Part shown: positions 25,295 to 33,583 of the stretch, piece after piece
Layout of the letters: the number at the start of each line of letters is the position of its first letter
Position numbering within the stretch: the stretch's first letter is position 1
NCBI RefSeq assembly: GCF_002095435.2
Contig: NZ_MJEJ02000046.1
Span: forward strand, 155,438-219,437
Source of the DNA: Williamsia sp. 1138
GTDB taxonomy: Bacteria > Actinomycetota > Actinomycetes > Mycobacteriales > Mycobacteriaceae
Reading direction: 5' to 3'
DNA length: 64,000 nucleotides
The notes under the pieces: generated by a model
Databases searched by the model: none
The model's input: the letters and a program-made list of their open reading frames with translations, nothing else
Told to the model about the DNA's origin: nothing
Program-made: the position numbers and the translations under genes

Positions 25295-26241
25295 GGCGGC
25301 ACCGCCAGACACGGAACCGGGCGCGGATGCTTCGGATCAAGCGCATTGAGGACCATCGCCTCCGTCCGCTGGTTCGCGACGATCGACAGGTGATCGGAGC
25401 GATCGAGCGAACACGTGTCCTGCACAACGATGTTCGTGACCTCGATGCCCGCGGGCCCCGCCAGGATGCCGCTGGTGTACGGCGTCACGAGCTGGTCGTA
25501 GCGGGTGGCGATGTTGGTGTACGTGATGCCCTCCACGTAGGGCCCGTTCGGGGCGTCGATGGCGGCGGCGAAGTCGTCATCGTTCGGGGCCGCAACACAA
25601 TCTGGACAGTCGGTCTGCGGGACCGCAGCCGGTGGCAGCCCGAGCGCGTCGGCGAACATCGCGATCAGGTCAGAGCGTCCCTGTCCGTCACCGTCAGAGC
25701 CCTGCCAGAACGGCGCCAGCGACACGTACTTGTCGATGTGGCGGGCGCCTCCGTAGTACTTCGCCCAGTATGTCGGGATCTGCGTACCCTGCGAATGACC
25801 CACGATGTCAACCTTTTCCGCACCGGTCTTGGCGAGAACGTTGTCGACGAAGAGCTTGAGCTGCCAGGCACTGATGGTCTTGTCACCGAGTCCGCCGATC
25901 CGCGAGAGAGGCCACTGCGGCGACAGCTCCCCGTAGGTCAGCGCAAAGACGCAATAGCCCTCGTTCTTGAGCGCAGGCACCAGTGAGATCCAGTTCGTCT
26001 GCTGCGAACCCGCCGTTCCATGCACCAGGACGACCGGATTGGGATGCTCCGGCGAGGGTTTACATCCGTAGTCGTTGGAGCCGGGAAGGGACCCACCCGG
26101 GTTTGCGAGTTCGGCGGGGATCCCGGCGAGGAAGTTGTGGTCGACCGGTAGCGGCGCAGCAGACGCTGCGGGCGCGAAACCCAGTCCGACAGCCAGTGCC
26201 AGAGCTGCGACCACCACACCTGATCGCTTCGTCCACCTCAT
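25279..26241 (-). CDS. Secreted lipase/esterase, alpha/beta-hydrolase (lipase class 2 type)
   Basis: A 320-residue secreted protein. The N-terminus MRWTKRSGVVVAALALAVGL is a signal peptide ending at ASA-AP. The mature enzyme shows VVLVHGTAGSQQTNW (oxyanion-hole HG), the nucleophile elbow VGHSQGTQ, and a probable catalytic histidine in SDHLSIV near the C-terminus. Cysteine pairs (GCKPS/GYCVF, TDCPDC, DTCSLD/VPCLAV) suggest disulfides, as in Streptomyces and Rhodococcus secreted lipases. Triacylglycerol or ester hydrolysis is likely. The 3' end overlaps the convergent amidotransferase gene by 16 bases. Confidence 0.87.
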   Translation of the reverse strand: MRWTKRSGVVVAALALAVGLGFAPAASAAPLPVDHNFLAGIPAELANPGGSLPGSNDYGCKPSPEHPNPVVLVHGTAGSQQTNWISLVPALKNEGYCVFALTYGELSPQWPLSRIGGLGDKTISAWQLKLFVDNVLAKTGAEKVDIVGHSQGTQIPTYWAKYYGGARHIDKYVSLAPFWQGSDGDGQGRSDLIAMFADALGLPPAAVPQTDCPDCVAAPNDDDFAAAIDAPNGPYVEGITYTNIATRYDQLVTPYTSGILAGPAGIEVTNIVVQDTCSLDRSDHLSIVANQRTEAMVLNALDPKHPRPVPCLAVPPYTGA

Positions 26242-26297
26242 GCTGATTCCTCTCGCTGCCCCGGTGGAAAACTAGCATCGCGGCCGGTGCCGAGGGC

Positions 26298-27365
26298 CTA
26301 TTCCGGCATCACCAGGTCCAGGCGCACCCCGAGCAGACGGATCGGGCGGTCGAACTCGAACTTGTGCAGGACCTCGAGCATCGCCGGCTCGATGACATCG
26401 ATATCGATGGTCGGCGCGGGCAGCTTGCGCGACTTCGTGCGCGTGTAGAACGTCATCGTTCGAACCGTGACAGCGACCCGGAAGGCGACCCGATCCTCGG
26501 ACACCACCTGCGCCAACAACTCTCGGGTCAACTTTCGGATCGCGTCATCGATCTCAGCGGGCTCGGACAGATCCTTGGGAAACGTCTCGACCTTGCTGTG
26601 CGAGCGCGGGATGAACGGTTCGGTCTCGACATTGATGTCGCCGCCGCCCCGCGAGAGCAAGTGGAGCCAATTGCCGAGATGGGGTCCGAACTCGGCGACA
26701 AGCCGGCCGCGGTCCTCGGCGGCCAACTGCTCGACGGTCGAGATCCCCAGCGCCTCGAGTTTGGCGGTGGTTTTCGGTCCCACGCTCCAGAGGTCGCCGA
26801 CCCCACGCTCGCCCATGATCGGCATCCAGTTGCTGCTGTTCAGTACAAAAATGTGCTCGGGATCGCGCTTGGCGAATCCCGTCGCCATCTTCGCCCGCTG
26901 CTTGTTGTCGCTGATCCCCACCGCCGACGACAGACCACGCTCATCGAGGATCCGTTGCCGGATGGACTGCGCCAGCCCGATCGGGTCGACCCCCGACTCC
27001 GTCGCGGGCACACCCAGGAACGCCTCGTCCCAGCCGATGACCTCGACCGGATATCCGAAACTCCGCAGAGTGCTCATCACCTCGGCGGACGCGGCGTCAT
27101 ACGACGCATGGTCCAGCGGCAGGTACACCGCATCGGGCATCTTCCGGAACGCCGACCGCAACGGCATCCCGGCCCGCACGCCGACATCGCGGGCCTCATA
27201 CGACGCGCACGTGACGACTTTGCGGGGTTCGGTCGGGTCGCCGGTGCCGCCCACGATCACCGGGACACCGACGAGTTCGGGGTTTCCGCGGCGCTCGACA
27301 GACACCTGGAACTGGTCCAGGTCGACGTGCATGATCGCGCGGTAGCGCCGGAGCGGCTCAGTCAT
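26298..27365 (-). CDS. Y-family DNA polymerase IV, DinB2-like
   Basis: A 355-residue Y-family polymerase for lesion bypass. It tracks mycobacterial DinB2: HVDLDQF, GDPTEPRKVVTCASYEARDVGVRAGMPLR, the catalytic Asp-Glu in IGWDEAF (D113, E114; D15 is the other metal ligand), SSAVGISDNKQRAKMATG, the helix-hairpin region DLWSVGPKTTAKLEALGI, and VRTMTFYTRTKSRKL in the little finger. It has no C-terminal beta-clamp peptide that I can see. At the steric-gate position, Phe/Tyr in most Y polymerases and Leu in the studied mycobacterial DinB2, this protein has Gln20. It stands alone between the lipase gene and the sulfonate-type cluster. Confidence 0.9.
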   Translation of the reverse strand: MTEPLRRYRAIMHVDLDQFQVSVERRGNPELVGVPVIVGGTGDPTEPRKVVTCASYEARDVGVRAGMPLRSAFRKMPDAVYLPLDHASYDAASAEVMSTLRSFGYPVEVIGWDEAFLGVPATESGVDPIGLAQSIRQRILDERGLSSAVGISDNKQRAKMATGFAKRDPEHIFVLNSSNWMPIMGERGVGDLWSVGPKTTAKLEALGISTVEQLAAEDRGRLVAEFGPHLGNWLHLLSRGGGDINVETEPFIPRSHSKVETFPKDLSEPAEIDDAIRKLTRELLAQVVSEDRVAFRVAVTVRTMTFYTRTKSRKLPAPTIDIDVIEPAMLEVLHKFEFDRPIRLLGVRLDLVMPE

Positions 27366-27390
27366 CCCTGCCGACGTTATGGCAAAACGA

Positions 27391-27424
27391 GGTCAGGCGC
27401 CTGCGCAATCGCAGGCGCCTGACC
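27391..27424 (-). terminator. Strong hairpin terminator of the tauD-tauD-ssuA-like operon
   Basis: Perfect 15-base stem (GGTCAGGCGCCTGCG and complement) with a CAAT loop, 18 bases past the binding-protein stop. On the minus strand a TTTT run follows within a few bases, as in intrinsic terminators. Confidence 0.8.
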
Positions 27425-27442
27425 GCACGAGGCTAAAGTGAC

Positions 27443-28504
27443 TCAGACACCCTCCTCGTTCGAGGCCGGCGGATACGTCCCGTTCGCGTATGGATTGAAC
27501 TCATTGGTGTACAGCTCGTCGACCTTGATCCCGGCGGGTAGCTCACCGAGCCGAACCGCCTCGTCGATCCAGAGGCTGAACTCGTCGGGCTCGATCACCC
27601 CACCGGGCACCGGGACGCCGGGGCTCTTCCACTGCTTCACGAACTCGGTGTTCTCGTTGCGGCCACGGTCGTCGATCACCTTGACGAACCGGTTGACCAC
27701 TTCCTCACGCGGACGCAGCTGCGCCCATCGGATGGCGCGGGCCACGCCCTGGACGTAGTCCTTCACCACCTCCGGGTTCTCCTTGATGTAGTCATCCCGG
27801 AAGACCGCGGTGGCGATGGACAGATTTCCGATGAGACTGGTGTCCCGGAAGATCTCGTGCAGACCGCCCTTCTGTAGGGCCACGTCCTTGAAAATGGTCC
27901 CGAGGTTACCCACCTCGATCTGCTGCTCCCGTAACGCCAGTTCGGTGTTGATCGGCGGGACGACGGTCAGCCCCACATTCTTGATGTCGGCATCTGAGAC
28001 CCCCTCGCGGTGCAGCCACTCCTTGATGGCGTACTCGTGATAGGCGCCGAGCGTGTTGATGCCGACCTTCTTACCGACCAGGTCCTGCGCGGTCTCGATC
28101 CCACTGCCCTCCAGGGAGTAGTACCCGTGGAACGTTTCGGTGTCCGAACCGTTGGTGGAGACGACCCCGGTCACCTTCGACCCGGCCTGCTGCAACTTGG
28201 CCACCGACCCGTTGAATGCCGAGCCGGTGTCGATCTCACCGGTTGCCACCGCCTGGATGTCCTGCGGCCCGCTCGTGGTGTCCCCGACCCACTCGAGTTC
28301 GACCTTCTGGAAGTAGCCCAGCGATTCGGCGAGCTCGGACCACCCGACCTGTGATGCCCATCCTTGGTATCGCACCGTCACCTTGCCGTCCGCCCCGACC
28401 TCCGCGGTCTCACTCGTCGAACACGATGCCAAGACCACCGTGAGGACGGTGAACACCGCGATCGCGGTACCGGAGAAAAACTTTGGTCGACTTCGCATCT
28501 TCAT
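27443..28504 (-). CDS. ABC transporter substrate-binding lipoprotein, SsuA/TauA-like (arm 1)
   Basis: A 353-residue binding protein of the nitrate/sulfonate/taurine family. ATG 28504 follows AAGGA closely; ATG 28498 is an alternative with better spacing. The signal ends in the lipobox LASC, so it is lipid-anchored outside. The mature part has TSGPQDIQAVATGEIDTGSAFNGS, KKVGINTLGAYHEYAI and VVPPINTELALR, typical of SsuA-like proteins. It is clearly a paralogue of the protein at 31698-32780, down to the C-terminal NPYANGTYPP. It is last in the operon behind two TauD-like genes; no ATPase or permease is on this arm, so it probably shares those of the other arm. Confidence 0.88.
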   Translation of the reverse strand: MKMRSRPKFFSGTAIAVFTVLTVVLASCSTSETAEVGADGKVTVRYQGWASQVGWSELAESLGYFQKVELEWVGDTTSGPQDIQAVATGEIDTGSAFNGSVAKLQQAGSKVTGVVSTNGSDTETFHGYYSLEGSGIETAQDLVGKKVGINTLGAYHEYAIKEWLHREGVSDADIKNVGLTVVPPINTELALREQQIEVGNLGTIFKDVALQKGGLHEIFRDTSLIGNLSIATAVFRDDYIKENPEVVKDYVQGVARAIRWAQLRPREEVVNRFVKVIDDRGRNENTEFVKQWKSPGVPVPGGVIEPDEFSLWIDEAVRLGELPAGIKVDELYTNEFNPYANGTYPPASNEEGV

Positions 28505-28533
28505 ATTCCTTGTGGGTGATTCCGGGTACCGGG

Positions 28534-29478
28534 TCAGGACCCGATGAACTGTTCGCCGGAGATGGCGACCGATGACGCACCGTCGACGCCGACCGGGATG
28601 TCGCCTTCGATGGTGGTGCGGTAGAGAACGCGCGCGACGTCCAGGTGATTGACGTCCCCCGGGGCCAGATGCGCGGTCGCGCGGTTGTCCCACACCGCGA
28701 TGGTGCCTTCGCGCCAACGCAATCGGACCGTGTACGACGAGTTCGTCACCTCGTCGAAAAGCAGGTCGAGCAGGGCGTCGCTCTGTCGCCTGCTGTAGCC
28801 GACGATCCGGCTCGTGAAGCCTGGTTGCACGAAAAGGACCTTCTCGCCGGTCGCGGGATGGACCCGGACCACCGGATGTTCGGCGATCAGCGGTGTACGT
28901 GCCACCTTGTCGCCATAGTTGCTGCCCTCCTTGAACACCGGGTGGCGGCCACCGAACCGGTGCTCGGCCCGGAGTCCGTCGACGAGCTCCTTGATGGACT
29001 CCGGCAACCCCGCATAGGCGGCAGCCAGGTTGGTCCAGCTGGTGTCTCCGCCGCGAACGGGGGTGTTGCCCGCCCTCAGGATCGACACGGCGGGCGGATT
29101 GACCAGCGCGGTGACGTCGGTGTGCCATTCGTTGGTGTAACTGGCGGCCTTGACGCCGAACTTGCGCTCGTAGTCGCGGTTGTCGATCTTCAGGATCTCG
29201 GGGAAGTCGGTCGGCGCATCGTCGTCGTACGGATGCGAGGCGGTCACCGGCCCGAAGTTCCGGGCGAACGCGATCTGCTGCGCGTGGTCGATGTGCTGAT
29301 CACGGAAGAAGATCACCTTGTGCCGATGGAGTCCGGCGACGATGGCGTCGGCCACCTCGGGATCGAGAGGTCGGGACAGGTCGACGCCGCTGACGTCGGC
29401 GCCGATGTGGCCGGCGACCCGGGCGAAGTGGACTGCGGATGTATCTGCTTCAACGGTGCGGAGATCGGTGATGGTCAT
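28534..29478 (-). CDS. TauD/TfdA-family 2-oxoglutarate dioxygenase (copy 1)
   Basis: A 314-residue Fe(II)/2-oxoglutarate dioxygenase. The facial triad is visible: His and Asp in NEWHTDVTALVNPP and the distal His in WDNRATAHLAPGD; the 2-oxoglutarate-binding Arg lies further on (DVARVLYRTTIEGD). The family includes taurine dioxygenase and alkylsulfatase AtsK, which release sulfite or sulfate from organosulfur compounds. ATG 29478 with AAGGAA six bases upstream is preferred over the much longer frame. It lies 25 bases after a paralogous tauD-like gene and 29 bases before the binding-protein gene. Sulfur release is inferred from context. Confidence 0.88.
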   Translation of the reverse strand: MTITDLRTVEADTSAVHFARVAGHIGADVSGVDLSRPLDPEVADAIVAGLHRHKVIFFRDQHIDHAQQIAFARNFGPVTASHPYDDDAPTDFPEILKIDNRDYERKFGVKAASYTNEWHTDVTALVNPPAVSILRAGNTPVRGGDTSWTNLAAAYAGLPESIKELVDGLRAEHRFGGRHPVFKEGSNYGDKVARTPLIAEHPVVRVHPATGEKVLFVQPGFTSRIVGYSRRQSDALLDLLFDEVTNSSYTVRLRWREGTIAVWDNRATAHLAPGDVNHLDVARVLYRTTIEGDIPVGVDGASSVAISGEQFIGS

Positions 29479-29503
29479 GGCTTTTCCTTGTGTGAGTGTG
29501 TTT

Positions 29504-30463
29504 TCAGGCGGTACGGGCGTAGAAGGGTGCACCGGAGATCGAGCGCGACTGCTGACCCGCGACACCGACCGGTATGTCGCCCTCCACGGTGGTCCGGTGC
29601 AGCACGCGGACGACATCGAGGTGGCCGAGATCGGTGGGAGCCTGGTGGATCGTCGCGCGGTTGTCCCAGATCCCGATGCTGTCCGGGGTCCAGCGGACGC
29701 GGACGGTGTACGCAGGATTGGTGATCTCCGCGAACAGCAGATCGAGCAGCCGATCACTCTGCGAAGCACTGAGTCCGACGATGCGGCTGGTGAATCCCGG
29801 GTTGACGTAGATCAGCTTCTGACCGGTGACGGGATGTACCCGCACAACGGGATGCTCACTGATGATCGGATTCTGCTCGGTCAGAGCCGCCGCTTCCGAT
29901 TGCTTCTCCCAACGCTTTTCGCGACCGCCGAAACGGTTCTCCGCGTACAGACCCTCCAGGAACCGCTGCAGCGACGCCGGAAGGTTGTCGTAGGCGGCGC
30001 CGAGATCGGCCCACGTGGTGTCGCCGCCGACGTCGGGTACGAGCTCCGCCCGCAATACCGTGACGGCAGGCGGATTGACCAGGGCAGTGACGTCCTGATG
30101 CCAGAAGCTGGCGTAGCTGTACTGCTTCGATCCGCCCCGGCTGGCGTACGTGCGTGAATCGACCTCCAGCACTTGGGGATATCCCGCCGGCGACTTGTCG
30201 GTGTACCCCAGCGGATGCGCATCGGTCACCCGGCCGAAATACTCGGTGAACTGCACCTGCTGCGCATGATCGATGGCCTGATCGCGGAAGAACAAGACCT
30301 TGTACTCGTACAGGGCCTCGCCCAGGGCACGCTGGGTCGTCGGGCTCTGCGCCTGCTTAAGGTCGAGGCCGGAGACCTCAGCGCCGAGATAGCCGGCGAT
30401 GGGAGCAACCTCGATCGATTGTGCTGTCGACGCGACCGGCGTCTGGGTGTCTGTGATGGTCAC
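29504..30463 (-). CDS. TauD/TfdA-family 2-oxoglutarate dioxygenase (copy 2)
   Basis: A 319-residue paralogue of the downstream dioxygenase. Iron ligands are in SFWHQDVTALVNPPAV (HxD) and WDNRATIHQAPTD (distal His); the Arg motif is DVVRVLHRTTVEGD. The N-terminal PIAGYLGAEVSGLDL and the C-terminal VEGDIPVG match copy 1. It is first in the minus-strand arm, with its ATG 256 bases from the divergent iclR gene; the operon promoter must lie there. Two dioxygenases side by side suggest different chain length or head-group preferences. Confidence 0.88.
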   Translation of the reverse strand: MTITDTQTPVASTAQSIEVAPIAGYLGAEVSGLDLKQAQSPTTQRALGEALYEYKVLFFRDQAIDHAQQVQFTEYFGRVTDAHPLGYTDKSPAGYPQVLEVDSRTYASRGGSKQYSYASFWHQDVTALVNPPAVTVLRAELVPDVGGDTTWADLGAAYDNLPASLQRFLEGLYAENRFGGREKRWEKQSEAAALTEQNPIISEHPVVRVHPVTGQKLIYVNPGFTSRIVGLSASQSDRLLDLLFAEITNPAYTVRVRWTPDSIGIWDNRATIHQAPTDLGHLDVVRVLHRTTVEGDIPVGVAGQQSRSISGAPFYARTA

Positions 30464-30486
30464 CGTGATGATCCTTTCTTCGGGCC

Positions 30487-30500
30487 TTGAGATAACTCAA
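30487..30500. promoter_or_regulatory. Short inverted repeat in the tauD-side promoter region
   Basis: TTGAG-ATAA-CTCAA lies 23 bases upstream of the first dioxygenase ATG at 30463, near where transcription should begin. A regulator site is plausible but the arms are only five bases. Confidence 0.3.
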
Positions 30501-30583
30501 TTGGCAATGGGTGAATACTCGAGTCGCCGTGAACACGGCCTGGGTGAAATATCAAAGGCGCCGGAAATTAACACCAGCGCGGC

Positions 30584-30598
30584 TTCCACAACGTGGAA
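30584..30598. promoter_or_regulatory. Candidate IclR operator, left site
   Basis: TTCCAC-AAC-GTGGAA is a perfect inverted repeat in the 256-base gap between the dioxygenase operon and iclR. A near-copy (TTCCAC-GTC-GTGAAA) lies at 31528-31542 before the other transport operon. Shared sites on both sides of a regulator gene suggest it binds them; this is inference. Confidence 0.42.
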
Positions 30599-30719
30599 CC
30601 AGCACGCGAATCCGCCGAAAAATGCCGGTGAAAAGATCACAGCGCGCACAATCCTTCCGCTCGGACGGCCCACCGGGGATCGTGACCCACAGAGTTGACG
30701 AGTCGGCGGGGAGACAGCG

Positions 30720-31514
30720 ATGGAGACAGGCGAGGGCGCGGATTCCGCAGTGCCCCTGCGGCCCCGCACGGGGTCTCAGGCGATCGAACGGGCGATATCA
30801 GTCCTGTACGCGTTGGAGAACACCGACGCGTTCATACCGATCAGCGAATTGGCCCGGCGGGTAGGACTTCCGATCAGTACCACCCACCGGATCGCGCAGG
30901 CACTGGTGCGGGGCAGGCTGCTCACCCAAGACCCGCAGACCGATTGCTACGGCATCGGTGACGGCTTGCTGACCCTGGCCTCCTCCACCACCAGACGCAT
31001 CGACGTCGATGCCGCCGCACCACACCTGCACACCCTGTCGTCGCAGATCAAGATCACCGCGAGCCTGGGAATCGCCGAGGACGACCACGCGGTCACGGTG
31101 TACTCGGCGCGCCCTCCGGTTGCCTTCTGCGGACACCAGATCCCGGAGCAACGCGCCGCACTGGACGCGACCGCGATGGGGCGGGCGATCGCCGCCTTCG
31201 CAGGGCGAAAAGGGCGACAGCGAGTCACTGCGGGCGATGCCGCCCGCCGGCGTGGTTACGCGATCTCCGACCCGGCCGAGGTCACCGCGATCGCGGTCCC
31301 GGTCTTCGACGCGGGAGGACGCGTCCGCGCCTCTATCGGTGTGCAGGCGCTGAGCATACGACTGAATCAGAAGTTGATAACTCAGATCTATCCGGCGATG
31401 CGGCACACCGCGGCTCTGCTCAGCGATGTGGTGTCGGAGTCGTCGCTGCAGAAGCCGGGCTCATCGGTGGGAGCACTGGCGGTTTCTCCTGACCTTTTAC
31501 GCGGCTCGATTTAA
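30720..31514 (+). CDS. IclR family transcriptional regulator
   Basis: A 264-residue IclR-type regulator. The N-terminal winged helix reads SQAIERAISVLYALENTDAFIPISELARRVGLPISTTHRIAQALVRGRLL; the rest is the GAF-like effector domain ending with AIAVPVFDAGGRVRASIGVQAL. GGGGAGA lies about seven bases before ATG 30720. It sits between two operons with paralogous binding proteins and is the natural candidate to control both. Confidence 0.92.
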   Translation: METGEGADSAVPLRPRTGSQAIERAISVLYALENTDAFIPISELARRVGLPISTTHRIAQALVRGRLLTQDPQTDCYGIGDGLLTLASSTTRRIDVDAAAPHLHTLSSQIKITASLGIAEDDHAVTVYSARPPVAFCGHQIPEQRAALDATAMGRAIAAFAGRKGRQRVTAGDAARRRGYAISDPAEVTAIAVPVFDAGGRVRASIGVQALSIRLNQKLITQIYPAMRHTAALLSDVVSESSLQKPGSSVGALAVSPDLLRGSI

Positions 31515-31542
31515 TATGCGCCGCATATTCCACGTCGTGAAA
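31513..31542. promoter_or_regulatory. Adjacent palindromes before the ssuA-like operon, incl. candidate IclR right site
   Basis: AATATGCG-C-CGCATATT (31513-31529, perfect) begins at the last base of the iclR stop codon and is followed at once by TTCCAC-GTC-GTGAAA (31528-31542), a one-mismatch version of the site at 30584-30598. A third inverted repeat (TTTTCCGCG / CGCGGAAAA, 31655-31682) sits just before the next gene. The 183-base gap to 31698 should hold the promoter of the second arm. Confidence 0.42.
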
Positions 31543-31697
31543 TAGCTTGTTGTGACGGGCGCTCGGCGCCCAACATCATTGGTCCAACACACGAAATCGA
31601 TCAGTGGCATTCGGCGCTCAGGGGCTCGGCAGGACGTCGATTTCGAACAAATACTTTTCCGCGAGATCCACCGCGCGGAAAACCGAAGGGGAATCTC

Positions 31698-32780
31698 GTG
31701 AAACACACAACACCGCGACGTCTACGTGCGATTGCGGTTCTGGCACTGACGCTCTCGTTCGGGTTGGCCACGACTGCGTGCGGGTCATCGTCCGACGAGG
31801 CCACCCTGACTGCTGATGGCAAGACCGAACTGAGGTATCTCGCCTCACCATCGACTGTCGTATTTCCAGAACTGGCAGCTGATCTCGGCTACTTCAGCGA
31901 GGTCACGCTGAAGTCTGTGGGTGAAACCACCAGCGGACCGCAGTCCATCCAGGCGACCGCGACAGGAGATTCCGATTTCGGTGGCGCTTTCAACGGAGCA
32001 ATCGTCAAGTTGAAGTCGGCCGGATCGCCCATCACCGCTGTTGTCGACTATTACGGCGCTGATTCCAAGACCTACAACGGGTTCTACGTGGTCGACGACT
32101 CCCCGATCCGCAGCGCCCGCGACCTGATCGGCAAGAAGGTCGGCATCAACACCCTCGGCGCGCACTCCGAGTTCGTCATTCGGGAATGGCTTGCCCGTGA
32201 GGGTCTTTCGAAGGACGAGATCGCCTCGGTGCAGCTGCTGGTGGTGCCACCCATCAACACCGAGACCGCTCTTCGTCAAGGACAGATCGACGTCGGCGCC
32301 TTCAACAACATCTTCCGCGACAAGGCCCTCGAGACCGGTGGACTGCGTGAGCTCTTCACCGACGCGGTGTTCGGCGACTTCAGCTACGGCAGCCTTGTGC
32401 TGCGCGACGACTTCATCGCGAAAAACCCCGAGGCCGTCAAGGACTTCGTGCAAGGTACCGCTCGCGCCGTTCGATGGACCCAGGTGACCCCGCGCGACGA
32501 GGTCGTCGCACGCTTCAAGGACATCATCGGCAAGCGCGGTCGGGGTGAAGACCCGGCGCTCGCCGACTACTGGCAGAGCTCGTCCATCCCGACCGCCGGC
32601 GGCGTCATCAAGCCCGAAGAGTTCCAGCTCTGGATCGACTGGCTGGTACGCAACGGTGAACTCGAGAAGGGAAAGCTCACCCCGGAAGACGTCTTCACCA
32701 ACGACGACAACCCTTACGCCAACGGCACCTACCCGCCCGAGTCGGGTCCTGACGGCGCACCTGTGGAGGCAGCATCATGA
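31698..32780 (+). CDS. ABC transporter substrate-binding lipoprotein, SsuA/TauA-like (arm 2)
   Basis: A 360-residue binding lipoprotein. GTG 31698 has GGGGAA just upstream. The signal sequence ends in LATTAC (lipobox). The mature part matches the arm-1 paralogue: TSGPQSIQATATGDSDFGGAFNG, KKVGINTLGAHSEFVIREWL, VVPPINTETALR, and C-terminal NPYANGTYPP. It captures the organosulfur-type substrate at the outer face of the membrane. Its stop overlaps the ATPase start (ATGA), fixing it as first gene of an uptake operon. Confidence 0.9.
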   Translation: MKHTTPRRLRAIAVLALTLSFGLATTACGSSSDEATLTADGKTELRYLASPSTVVFPELAADLGYFSEVTLKSVGETTSGPQSIQATATGDSDFGGAFNGAIVKLKSAGSPITAVVDYYGADSKTYNGFYVVDDSPIRSARDLIGKKVGINTLGAHSEFVIREWLAREGLSKDEIASVQLLVVPPINTETALRQGQIDVGAFNNIFRDKALETGGLRELFTDAVFGDFSYGSLVLRDDFIAKNPEAVKDFVQGTARAVRWTQVTPRDEVVARFKDIIGKRGRGEDPALADYWQSSSIPTAGGVIKPEEFQLWIDWLVRNGELEKGKLTPEDVFTNDDNPYANGTYPPESGPDGAPVEAAS

Positions 32781-33583
32781 CCACACCGAAGCTCGAATTA
32801 CGTTCGGTACGCAAATCATTCCCATCCCCCGGCAAACCCGACTTCGTCGCGGTCGACGACATCACGATCGCCGCGGCCGAAGGCGAGTTCCTGGTGCTGG
32901 TCGGTCCCAGCGGTAGCGGCAAGTCGACGCTGCTCGATCTGATCGGCGGTCTGACCAAGCCGACTTCCGGGGAGATCCTGCTCGACGGCCGGCCGATCAC
33001 CGGCCCCGGTCTCGACCGTGGCGTCGTCTTCCAGCAATACGCATTGCTCCCCTGGCGTTCAGCGCGCGCCAACGTCGAGTTCGGTCTCGAGGCCAAGGGC
33101 ATTCCGCGGCACCGCCGCAAGACGATCGCCGACGAGTACCTGCACCTGGTGGGGCTCGACGGGTTCGCGGACCACTTGCCTCACGAACTCTCCGGGGGCA
33201 TGAAGCAGCGTGTCGCGATTGCGCGCAGCCTCGCCTACGACCCCGAGGTGCTGCTGATGGACGAACCCTTTGCCGCGCTCGACGCCCAGACGCGGGAGTC
33301 GCTGCAGGACGAATTGCTCCGCATCTGGAAAGCCACCGGCAAGACGATCCTCTTCATCACCCACGGCATCGACGAGGCGATCTACCTCGGGCAACGGGTT
33401 GCCGTGCTGACCGAACGTCCCGGGCGCATCAAGGAAATCCTGGATATCGACATCGACCACGATGCCGTGGACGATCTGCGCTCCTCCGAACAGTTCCGCG
33501 ATTACCGGCACCGGATCTGGCTCTCGTTGCGGCCGGAAGTACAGGCCACACAGACCCAGATTGGAGTGCGCGCACATGTCTAA
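32777..33583 (+). CDS. ABC transporter ATPase, SsuB-like
   Basis: A 268-residue nucleotide-binding subunit. All ABC motifs are present in order: Walker A GPSGSGKST, Q-loop VFQQYALLPW, signature LSGGMKQRVAIARSL, Walker B VLLMDEPFAALD and H-loop ITHGIDEA. The PW after the Q-loop and the general sequence are those of nitrate/sulfonate/taurine importers. It overlaps the binding-protein gene by 4 bases and the permease gene by 8, showing a tightly coupled operon. It may also energise uptake for the arm-1 binding protein, which lacks its own ATPase. Confidence 0.93.
   Translation: MTTPKLELRSVRKSFPSPGKPDFVAVDDITIAAAEGEFLVLVGPSGSGKSTLLDLIGGLTKPTSGEILLDGRPITGPGLDRGVVFQQYALLPWRSARANVEFGLEAKGIPRHRRKTIADEYLHLVGLDGFADHLPHELSGGMKQRVAIARSLAYDPEVLLMDEPFAALDAQTRESLQDELLRIWKATGKTILFITHGIDEAIYLGQRVAVLTERPGRIKEILDIDIDHDAVDDLRSSEQFRDYRHRIWLSLRPEVQATQTQIGVRAHV

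Noticed and set aside
28505..29128. N-terminal extension of the arm-1 binding protein
   Set aside because: The extra residues are an out-of-frame reading of the dioxygenase; the signal peptide and lipobox begin at 28504.
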